A stretch of 5,827 nt of DNA from Burkholderia sp. (GTDB taxonomy: Bacteria > Pseudomonadota > Gammaproteobacteria > Burkholderiales > Burkholderiaceae). Both the position numbers and the translations under genes were made by a program. Under the pieces are notes generated by a model. The model was not told where the DNA came from. It saw only the letters and a list, made by a program, of their open reading frames with translations, and made no database searches. Where the stretch lies: positions 1 through 5,827 of the forward strand of contig NZ_JAHACR010000269.1 in assembly GCF_018375725.1 (NCBI RefSeq), read 5' to 3'. How positions within the stretch are numbered: position 1 is the first letter of the stretch; every line of letters begins with the position of its first letter. Below are positions 1 through 5,686 of the stretch, piece after piece.

Positions 1-2137
1 CATCTTGTGTATTGTCGAGCGTGTCGACCTGCGCGTTCAGCGCTCCGGCAGAAGCGATCGTGCCCGATACATTGTCGATAGCGTTCGCCGTCAACGACAG
101 GCTCTTGCCACCGACGATCGCGCCTGCGCGGTTGGAGACATCGCCCGATGTCGTCACGGTCAGTGCATCGGCGGTGCCGATCTGGCCGCCGGTATTCGCG
201 ACGTCGGTTGCGCTAATCTGCGCGGCGCGCGCACTTATCGCCCCTGCCGAGTTGTCGACATGCGCCGTGCGGACGGTCAGATCGTTGCCGGCCCCAACCT
301 TGCCGTTCGCATTGTTGATCGATTGCGTAACGTCGAGCGAGGCATCGCCCGCAACGGAACCGACCTGACCATGAGCATTGGAAACGGTGTTTGCGGTCAA
401 CTTGAGGTCATGGCCGCCGGCAATCTTTCCATTGTCGTTCGACACGACCCCCGTCGCCGTGAGCGCCAATGCTCCGGTCGACGTGCCGATCTCACCTGCC
501 ACATTCGTGATGCCGGTCGCCGCGATCTGCGCCGTGCGCGCGGTAATCTGCCCCTCGATATTGTCGAGCACGCCAGCCGAGTTCAGGGGCAGCACATCCG
601 CCGATAACACACCCGCCCGGTTCGAGACGGATTGCGCCGTCACATTCGCGATGTCGCGCGAGCTGATCATGCCCGCATCGTTTACCAGCTGGCCAGCGTT
701 CAGCCACAGGTTCTGACCGCTCATCGTGCCGGCAATGTTCGACAGCGTGCCATTCGTCGTGACGTTGACCGCGCTGAGCGCATTCACGATCCCGTGATCG
801 AGCGTGACATCGTTCGCCAACAGATTGATGTTATCGCCAGCGGCCAGCATGCCGCTGTTCGTCAGGGTCGCTGCGTGCGCGGTAATGGAGCCGCCACCGG
901 CCAGATTGCCCGCCGTGTCGGCGCCAGCATAAATCCGGCCGCTATTGCCGAGCGAATTCGCGGCAGTCAGATTCGTTCGTCTCCCTGACGAAATTGTTCC
1001 AGCGTTCGACAGTGCCTGATCCGCATTCATATCCGTTGCCAGCGCACTGACAATCGTGCCCTGCTGATCGACGTTGGCACCATCGATTCGGGTATTCGCC
1101 GCAGACTGAATGCGTGCGGTCGGCGCGATCGTCACATCGCCGTTGTTCGAGACTTGAATATCGCCCGTCAGCGACGTGACGGAACCCGCGTCCCGCACGC
1201 CCACCCCGGCCTCGGTTCCGATCAGTCGGACGCTGTTTGCAAACATGCTGCCTAGCGCCTGCACGTCGATCGCGACGCCCGGCGCCGCCCCGCTGCCGAC
1301 CTGGGCCTGCGCGGTATTGCTCGCATAGTCGACGCGGTTCGCACCTGCCATCGCATTGATCGAATCCGCCCACACCTGACCGTTGATCGTCATCGCGCGC
1401 GCAATCAGATCGATCGCGCTGCCGTGGGCATCCAGTCCCGCGCCGGCGACGCCGATATGCCCCCGCGTGACGTTGAAACCGGCCAATGTTCCCTCGGGAT
1501 TGAAGATCGGCGCGCCGGTCGTCAGCGTCGCGCGCGGGACATTCAGAAAACCGCAGCCCGCACACGTGATACCGGCCGGGTTGGCAATCACGAGATTCGC
1601 GCGATTGCCCGCGATCTCGGTCGGCCCGAGGAGCTGACTGGGATTGCCTGACGTGACCTGGTTGACGATCACGCGCGCAGCATTGTTGCCAAGGAACGGG
1701 TTGCCCTGCACCCAGCCGGCGAGCTGCGTGTGCGAATGCTGGCCGCTGTTGACCAGGACTGCACCCTTCGTCCCGACGTTGTACTGCGTGAAGTTGTTCA
1801 GCGAGACGCCTTGTTTCGGTGCGGTAATGTTGACGAGGGGTACGCCCGACGCCGACACACCGACGACCGGATGAACCGGGCCGCTCCGATCAGGCGTGAT
1901 CGGCAGCGTGGCCTGGGCTTCCGCCACACGCGGTTGCATGCCGAACGCGCAGAGCGCCGCAAAGGCGGTCGCACGTGCTGCAAACCAGATCGGGATGCGG
2001 AAATCCTTGGACGCAGGACGAACCGTTCGCCGCATACGAGCGTCGTCGCCGCCCCCGTGCGCCGATGCATATTCGTCGACGGCCACCAACATGCCGCGCA
2101 CGGCATTGAACACCAGGCGAAAGATTCCGGAATTCAT
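1..2137 (-). CDS. TpsA exoprotein, filamentous hemagglutinin family (N-terminal 712 residues, cut by left edge)
   Basis: The frame is open from ATG 2137-2135 to the window edge with no stop, so this is the start of a much larger protein. Residues 1-22 (MNSGIFRLVFNAVRGMLVAV then DE) match the extended signal peptide region of TpsA and autotransporter proteins. A second basic stretch and hydrophobic core (about 48-66) follow, ending in a cleavage site after AEA (72-74). Residues about 78-330 are the TPS (hemagglutination activity) domain, with NNFTQYNVG at 114-122, NPFLGNNAARVIVNQV at 146-161 and ANPAGITCAGCGF at 185-197. From about residue 400 onward there are degenerate 20-21-residue beta-helix repeats with a recurring N-x-x-G turn. 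The family is exported by Sec and then secreted through a cognate TpsB; the transporter lies two genes upstream. ATG at codon 16 is a less likely start because it would destroy the extended signal. Adhesin, hemolysin or contact-dependent toxin all remain possible. Confidence 0.95.
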   Translation of the reverse strand, partial: MNSGIFRLVFNAVRGMLVAVDEYASAHGGGDDARMRRTVRPASKDFRIPIWFAARATAFAALCAFGMQPRVAEAQATLPITPDRSGPVHPVVGVSASGVPLVNITAPKQGVSLNNFTQYNVGTKGAVLVNSGQHSHTQLAGWVQGNPFLGNNAARVIVNQVTSGNPSQLLGPTEIAGNRANLVIANPAGITCAGCGFLNVPRATLTTGAPIFNPEGTLAGFNVTRGHIGVAGAGLDAHGSAIDLIARAMTINGQVWADSINAMAGANRVDYASNTAQAQVGSGAAPGVAIDVQALGSMFANSVRLIGTEAGVGVRDAGSVTSLTGDIQVSNNGDVTIAPTARIQSAANTRIDGANVDQQGTIVSALATDMNADQALSNAGTISSGRRTNLTAANSLGNSGRIYAGADTAGNLAGGGSITAHAATLTNSGMLAAGDNINLLANDVTLDHGIVNALSAVNVTTNGTLSNIAGTMSGQNLWLNAGQLVNDAGMISSRDIANVTAQSVSNRAGVLSADVLPLNSAGVLDNIEGQITARTAQIAATGITNVAGEIGTSTGALALTATGVVSNDNGKIAGGHDLKLTANTVSNAHGQVGSVAGDASLDVTQSINNANGKVGAGNDLTVRTAHVDNSAGAISARAAQISATDVANTGGQIGTADALTVTTSGDVSNRAGAIVGGKSLSLTANAIDNVSGTIASAGALNAQVDTLDNTQD
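1916..2137 (-). other. Signal peptide of TpsA with extended signal peptide region (ESPR)
   Basis: Codons 1-74 encode a bipartite leader. The ESPR (about residues 1-22) has the pattern M-N-x(3)-F-R-L-V-F-N-x-x-R-G-x-x-V-A-V. A linker with a basic cluster (R34, R36, R37, R40, K44, R47) follows, then a hydrophobic core and the AEA cleavage motif at 72-74. ESPRs are known in large autotransporters and TpsA proteins of beta- and gamma-proteobacteria and are thought to slow inner-membrane export. The cleavage position is inferred from the motif; cleavage after A76 is an alternative. Confidence 0.85.
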
Positions 2138-2211
2138 GATCGCTCTGCTCTTGAATACGATTCAGGCCGGGTGCATCTGCGCCACCGGACACAACCGGCC
2201 TCGTTCAAACG
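2138..2211 (-). other. Intercistronic gap with inverted repeat before tpsA
   Basis: This 74-base gap separates the lipoprotein stop from the tpsA ATG. It holds an inverted repeat with 7-base arms, AGGCCGG at 2164-2170 and CCGGCCT at 2195-2201, and a 24-base loop. No T run follows in the direction of transcription, so it is not a standard intrinsic terminator and read-through into tpsA is expected. The tpsA ribosome-binding site is weak: only AGAG, about six bases before ATG, is purine-rich. A hairpin here could tune the level of tpsA relative to the upstream genes, but that is inference. Confidence 0.4.
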
Positions 2212-3111
2212 TTACTTGCAGCTCAGCACTGCCAGACCGTTCACGTTGCCCGTCGTCGTAGCCGGGATGCCGTATGACACGACGAGATACGGCTGCTTCG
2301 GATCAGCGCCCATGACCGTGCTCATCAAGCTTGATCTCGCCTTCGCGCTCATCACCGCCTGCCCCACCGTCGAAACACCGGCGAACGATTGGTTCTGGTC
2401 GTTGCCGATCGAATACTGCAGATTCAAGGTGTAGTTGATGGCCTGTTTGCCGAGCGTGTCCGTGCCGCTCGTCAGCGTTGCGGTGGCGTCGTTCAGCGTG
2501 CCCGGCGCCGTATTGCCGTCCGCCGATGTCGGGCGCGTGGCGAACGCGAGCGAGCACTGCATTTGCACCGGCGACGTCGCGTCGATTGCAACAGGCGCGC
2601 CAACCGCCCAGACTTGCCCCTGGTTGGCGTTATAGGTATTTCCCGACGAATCGGTACCGTCAGCCCAGCGGCCGATCGCGATGTCGCCATTTCCTGCGAT
2701 ATCCGTCACGACACCTTTCGCCAAGGTCTTGATCGTGCTCGACGAGCTATAAGGAATCGCGATGTAGGCGCCCGGCGCTTGCTCCTCGAGCATCGATGCC
2801 GGCTGAGCGAGCGCACTGAACGTGAAGTTTCCGGTCGGCATTTGCCCGCCGTTCCACGTGACGGGCGGCATGAGCACACGAACCGTCTCATGCTGATTCG
2901 AGAGCGACTGGGATTGCCCTTCCACACGAATCGTCGACGATGAAGATGCGCTACCCGACGACCCGCCAGCGGACATGTCGCTGGCCGGCGAGCCGCTGCT
3001 GTCGCCACCATCGTCACCGCCGCCACATGCGCTCAACCCCAGCGCGGCCACCACCGCAAACGTTGCCGTCGCGGCTTGCAAGATATGACGCTTCTCATAC
3101 ACGTGTTGCAT
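2212..3111 (-). CDS. Putative outer-membrane lipoprotein of unknown function between tpsB and tpsA
   Basis: 299 residues, starting at ATG 3111-3109 behind a good purine-rich ribosome-binding site. The N-terminus is a lipoprotein signal peptide: basic K7/R8, hydrophobic core at about 10-25, and lipobox L26-S27-A28-C29. Residue +2 after the cysteine is glycine, so the usual sorting rule predicts the outer membrane. Residues 30-60 are a Gly/Asp/Ser-rich low-complexity tether. The rest (about 61-299) is a soluble, probably beta-rich domain with IGRWADG at 146-152 and VWAVG at 167-171, plus two cysteines, C186 and C298, that could form a disulfide. I do not recognise the family. It is far longer than the small BcpO lipoprotein of Burkholderia bcpAIOB clusters and lies in a different order. 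Its position between the transporter and exoprotein genes, on the same strand, suggests a role with that pair, such as assembly, surface anchoring or ligand binding. None of these is shown by the sequence. Confidence 0.88.
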   Translation of the reverse strand: MQHVYEKRHILQAATATFAVVAALGLSACGGGDDGGDSSGSPASDMSAGGSSGSASSSSTIRVEGQSQSLSNQHETVRVLMPPVTWNGGQMPTGNFTFSALAQPASMLEEQAPGAYIAIPYSSSSTIKTLAKGVVTDIAGNGDIAIGRWADGTDSSGNTYNANQGQVWAVGAPVAIDATSPVQMQCSLAFATRPTSADGNTAPGTLNDATATLTSGTDTLGKQAINYTLNLQYSIGNDQNQSFAGVSTVGQAVMSAKARSSLMSTVMGADPKQPYLVVSYGIPATTTGNVNGLAVLSCK

Positions 3112-3115
3112 AGTC

Positions 3116-3126
3116 TTTCCTTCCTC
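3116..3126 (-). promoter_or_regulatory. Ribosome-binding site of the lipoprotein gene
   Basis: Read on the minus strand this is AGAGGAAGGAA, ending four bases before ATG at 3111. It is the strongest Shine-Dalgarno-like site in the operon and supports the chosen start. By contrast tpsB has no recognisable site and tpsA only a weak one. Confidence 0.7.
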
Positions 3127-3147
3127 TACTTGACGATCAACGAAACA

Positions 3148-3175
3148 CCGGGTCGAGATAGCTCACCTCGCCCGG
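3148..3175 (-). other. Hairpin between tpsB and the lipoprotein gene
   Basis: On the minus strand CCGGGCGAG can pair with CTCG-A-CCCGG, giving nine base pairs interrupted by one bulged A around a nine-base loop (3158-3166). The next bases contain only a short TTT, so a strong intrinsic terminator is unlikely. The hairpin starts 17 bases after the tpsB stop codon and fills much of the 80-base gap. It could stabilise the upstream message, partly attenuate transcription, or mark a processing site, so that transporter and downstream proteins are made in unequal amounts. Those roles are inferred. Confidence 0.5.
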
Positions 3176-3191
3176 ACCACTCCAACTACGC

Positions 3192-4898
3192 TTAGAACAA
3201 TGTGCTGACCTGAAACAGCAGCGTCGGCGAGCGGGTCTGGAAACCTCGCGGTTTCGACAGTGGCCAACCGAGCGAGACGTCATGGTTCAGCGCTGCCCCC
3301 GCAACGCTCCCGGGCGCGAGATTGCCGCGCATGCCGATGACTGCGCCCGCGAGCGTCTCGCCAATCAGGAATTCCGCGGCCGGTCCGCGCACACGCCCGG
3401 CATCGACGCCGGCATACAGCGCCTGCGTGCCGGCAGGCGTCGGCACATACCAGCCGAGTTCGTTGGAGATCGCCCAGCCGCTCTGCGCGGCGAGCGTCAG
3501 TTGCTGATCGAAGCCGCGCACGGCGTAGCGCGTGCCGATCGCGAAATAGTCGGAAGGCGTCAACAGCGTGCGTGCGTTCTGCATGTTCCAGCGGAACTGG
3601 TACGAGAACGTCTGGCCGCCAATTCTGAAAGGGACCTGGGCGCTGAGGCTCGCCAATTCGATCTGCGTCCTGCCGGCGAAGTCCGGCGCACCCACCACCG
3701 TGCCGGGATTGCCGGACAAGCCCGGTAACGATGCGCGCCAGGCGAACAAGCCATCGAGCACGATGGTGCCGAGGTACTGGCGATGTGTCAGGCCCAATTC
3801 ATAGCCGATGATGTCGCGGTGCTGCACCGGAAGATCGACGCCATCGATCGAGTTGCGGCTGATCGTATGGAAAAGGTTGCCGTGGATCTGCGTACGCGCG
3901 TGTGCGCTCCGATAGATCACGCCAGTCAGTTCCGCCTGAAGCCGGGACTGAACGCCGCTGTATTCGATCGGTTCGCCAAAGTCCGCAACGGTCTGCTTGT
4001 AGCGGGAGCGGCTCGCGCTCAACGCCAGCATCGCGTAGCCGATCGGCACGCTGTAACTGGCGGATACCGACTGGTTGCCCTTGTCGGATGCCCCAAAATT
4101 CGCATTCGACATGCCGGCAATTTGCAGCTGGTCATAGAGGTGAAACGGCGAATCGAACGTAAACGAACCGGACAGTTCGTACTTGCCCGTCGAATCGAGG
4201 CCCGCGTTGTCCATGCCGATGACGGCATGCCAGCGCTTGCCGGTTCCGGGATGCAGGACAATGTCCGAGTCGCCCGGCTTTACACCCGGCGCGATATCGA
4301 ACGTGGCATCGGACTGGGACTGGAGGCGACGCAGGTTCTCCAACCCCTGATCCAGGTCGCGCTGGTTCAGCAGCGCGCCGCCTGAAGTTGGCAGCGCCAC
4401 GCGCAACCAGCCGATCGTGGATTTGTCTGCTTGCACGTCGCTGATGCGGCCCGGAACGACATGCAACGTCAACGTTCCCGATTGCAACGATTGAGTCGGC
4501 ACGAGAACGCGGGCGGTCACGTAGCCGCGCCCGATCAGCGCGTTATTGGCCGCGCCCTGAATCTGCTTGAGTGCGGCCTTGCCGGCACATTGCCCCACGA
4601 TCGGCTGGAGAAAACGCGGGAGCCAACCGAACGGATTGGCTTCCAGCGCAATTTCCTTGATCGGAAAGCACGGATTGTCGAGCGGCAGGCTGATGACGCT
4701 GGCCCCCGAAGACTGCTCTCCGGTCGGTGTCGGCACATTTGGGCGCGGATTCAGCGCCTTGGCGGCTTCGAGTTGCTGCTGCTGAAAACGCTGGATTTGA
4801 GGACCAGACGTCGTTTCGGAGGGCGGGCTGCCTTGCGCTAACGCGGAAACGCTCGCCAACGCCGAAATCAACGCTGCCGAAGTTTCTCGATTCTTCAC
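3192..4898 (-). CDS. TpsB outer-membrane transporter of a two-partner secretion system (ShlB/FhaC/HecB family)
   Basis: 568 residues, a typical family length. The signal peptide is residues 1-21 (cleavage after ALA). Residues about 33-50 (QIQRFQQQQLEAAKALNP) look like the N-terminal plug helix, followed by a Pro-rich linker. POTRA1 spans about 75-150 and carries C77 and C104; POTRA2 spans about 151-220. The 16-stranded barrel fills 222-568 and ends in aromatic F568 (LLFQVSTLF), as expected for Bam-dependent insertion. The Omp85-superfamily loop-6 motif VRGF is at 460-463, and GVDAG at 497-501 supplies the aspartate (D499) that pairs with the motif arginine in FhaC-type proteins. The family binds the TPS domain of its TpsA partner in the periplasm and moves it across the outer membrane; that partner is encoded two genes downstream. 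The start is GTG: an in-frame TAA lies two codons upstream, so no longer version exists without a frameshift. Confidence 0.95.
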   Translation of the reverse strand: MKNRETSAALISALASVSALAQGSPPSETTSGPQIQRFQQQQLEAAKALNPRPNVPTPTGEQSSGASVISLPLDNPCFPIKEIALEANPFGWLPRFLQPIVGQCAGKAALKQIQGAANNALIGRGYVTARVLVPTQSLQSGTLTLHVVPGRISDVQADKSTIGWLRVALPTSGGALLNQRDLDQGLENLRRLQSQSDATFDIAPGVKPGDSDIVLHPGTGKRWHAVIGMDNAGLDSTGKYELSGSFTFDSPFHLYDQLQIAGMSNANFGASDKGNQSVSASYSVPIGYAMLALSASRSRYKQTVADFGEPIEYSGVQSRLQAELTGVIYRSAHARTQIHGNLFHTISRNSIDGVDLPVQHRDIIGYELGLTHRQYLGTIVLDGLFAWRASLPGLSGNPGTVVGAPDFAGRTQIELASLSAQVPFRIGGQTFSYQFRWNMQNARTLLTPSDYFAIGTRYAVRGFDQQLTLAAQSGWAISNELGWYVPTPAGTQALYAGVDAGRVRGPAAEFLIGETLAGAVIGMRGNLAPGSVAGAALNHDVSLGWPLSKPRGFQTRSPTLLFQVSTLF

Positions 4899-4964
4899 TT
4901 TTTAGCGGCGCGATGTTTAGTCTTTCATTTTGCAATCGACAAAACATACGCGATCTAATTGTTA

Positions 4965-5006
4965 CGGAGTGCAAAAATAAAAAATTTTTGCAGCAGCCAC
5001 ACTCCG
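4965..5006 (-). repeat. Nested inverted repeat in the predicted tpsB leader
   Basis: The outer arms are CGGAGTG (4965-4971) and CACTCCG (5000-5006). The inner arms are TGCAAAAA (4970-4977) and TTTTTGCA (4985-4992) around a seven-base A/T loop. In RNA the two share two bases, giving a 5-bp lower stem, a one-sided nine-base bulge and an 8-bp upper stem. It lies 67-108 bases before the tpsB GTG, within the leader if the candidate promoter at 5048-5056 is used. It could be an operator, a leader hairpin affecting translation, or chance in A/T-rich DNA. Confidence 0.45.
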
Positions 5007-5047
5007 GCATAAGCCGCTCGACCGTCTAACTTATCCGGAATTAACGG

Positions 5048-5056
5048 TTTATAACA
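5048..5056 (-). promoter_or_regulatory. Candidate extended -10 promoter for the operon
   Basis: The minus strand reads TGTTATAAA, an extended -10 (TG-n-TATAAA, five of six to TATAAT). At 17-base spacing the -35 hexamer would be GTGGTT (5071-5076), a poor match, which is tolerable for extended -10 promoters. Transcription would start near 5041, giving a leader of roughly 140 bases. The near-palindrome at 5058-5073 lies in the spacer, a common position for an operator. This is a motif-based guess only. Confidence 0.3.
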
Positions 5057-5057
5057 T

Positions 5058-5073
5058 TTGAATATATTCGAAC
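5058..5073. promoter_or_regulatory. A/T-rich near-palindrome, possible operator
   Basis: GAATATATTC (5060-5069) is a perfect 10-base palindrome, and the flanks extend the dyad imperfectly (minus strand TTCGAATATATTCAAA). It sits just upstream of the candidate -10, where a bound repressor could block RNA polymerase. Short palindromes are frequent in A/T-rich DNA, so confidence is low. Confidence 0.3.
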
Positions 5074-5114
5074 CACTATCTCTTTAATATTTCGCAACAT
5101 TTTTTGGCATATCC

Positions 5115-5141
5115 CAGATGAAATTCATCACACGTCATCTG
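5115..5141. repeat. Overlapping inverted repeats far upstream of tpsB
   Basis: Two dyads share bases: GATGAA-A-TTCATC (5117-5129) and CAGATGA (5115-5121) with TCATCTG (5135-5141). This gives three ATGA/TCAT-like half-sites within 27 bases. The cluster lies about 60-85 bases upstream of the candidate -10, a suitable place for an activator or repressor to bind. No known regulator's consensus is recognised. Confidence 0.35.
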
Positions 5142-5460
5142 CGAATCCCAGGCACATCTTACAAATTCGCGCTGCCTCTTCGTTAAATTTCAAGCCGTTG
5201 TTTTATTTATTATTTTCAACCAACCACCTCTGCAAACAAATGCAACGAACTGCCATCCAAATCGAGATTTACAGGGAAAATAGAGAAAATAATTTTGGTA
5301 TAACAACAAAAAATCACTTTACATTTGCATCAGCAATACAGCGGTCGAGGCACCATGCTTTTTAGGAAAAATCGTTTGATTTGATCTATCTCAGATATAC
5401 AACAACATCTCGGCACGTGGACAGACAGCATTGAACTCGGACTCGAGCCAACGCTTTACG

Positions 5461-5686
5461 TCTGACATTAAGATAAGAGACTGTGACTATCCGGCCGCAT
5501 GCTCAGATTGCGTTATCGCCGCTGCTCGGCTGTCATGCCCCAGCGAACCCGCTCACGTTATCTGTCCACCAGCGCATCTCGGGCTGCCGGTGCTCGAACG
5601 AACTGCAAAACGACGCGCGCATCGCGCGCTACGCCGCGAATACCATCAAAAGATGAACCCGCCCCTGCCGTCCGCGTGTCGCACAT
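5461..5686. other. Intergenic stretch without a supported gene
   Basis: Base composition returns to G+C rich here. Open frames exist on the plus strand, including one from ATG 5431 to 5799, but their translations are rich in Arg, Pro, Ser and Cys with no domain-like pattern or ribosome-binding site, so I treat them as non-coding. The only structure seen is the GC hairpin at 5615-5629. Confidence 0.5.
5607..5629 (-). terminator. Possible intrinsic terminator after the right-edge frame
   Basis: On the minus strand, GCGCGC, a three-base loop GAT and GCGCGC (arms 5624-5629 and 5615-5620) are followed four bases later by TTTT (5610-5607). The stem is G+C only but short and the T run is brief. It lies about 58 bases past the stop codon of the minus-strand frame that enters from the right edge, where a terminator for that gene would be expected. 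Confidence 0.3.

Larger units (their letters stand above)
4899..5460 (-). promoter_or_regulatory. Long A+T-rich regulatory region upstream of the operon, no gene
   Basis: About 560 bases with clearly lower G+C than the genes on either side (the one line counted, 5161-5220, is about 35% G+C) and no convincing reading frame on either strand. It holds the candidate promoter, leader hairpin and inverted repeats listed separately. A long A+T-rich tract upstream of a surface-protein operon is the kind of DNA bound by xenogeneic silencers of the H-NS/MvaT type, but no specific binding site can be proved by eye. Confidence 0.6.

Noticed and set aside
5..1651. Plus-strand frames and minus-strand off-frames across the left third
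   Set aside because: They overlap the long, domain-bearing tpsA frame, which is open for 712 codons, and their translations are Arg/Ala/Pro-rich with no domain pattern.
2212..3111. Lipoprotein as BcpO of a contact-dependent inhibition locus
   Set aside because: BcpO is a much smaller lipoprotein and lies between bcpI and bcpB after bcpA; here the order is reversed, the protein is 299 residues, and no immunity gene is visible.
3282..4841. Several long plus-strand frames opposite tpsB
   Set aside because: They are antisense shadows of a G+C-rich gene; tpsB has a signal peptide, POTRA and barrel motifs, and the shadows have none.
4917..4928. Four-codon upstream frame ATG-AAA-GAC-TAA as a regulatory leader peptide
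   Set aside because: It has no ribosome-binding site and is too short to tell from chance; mentioned only in connection with the tpsB start.
4543..5010. 155-codon minus-strand frame overlapping the start of tpsB
   Set aside because: It starts in the A/T-rich leader, encodes no signal peptide or domain, and after 4898 is just an alternate frame of the clear tpsB gene.
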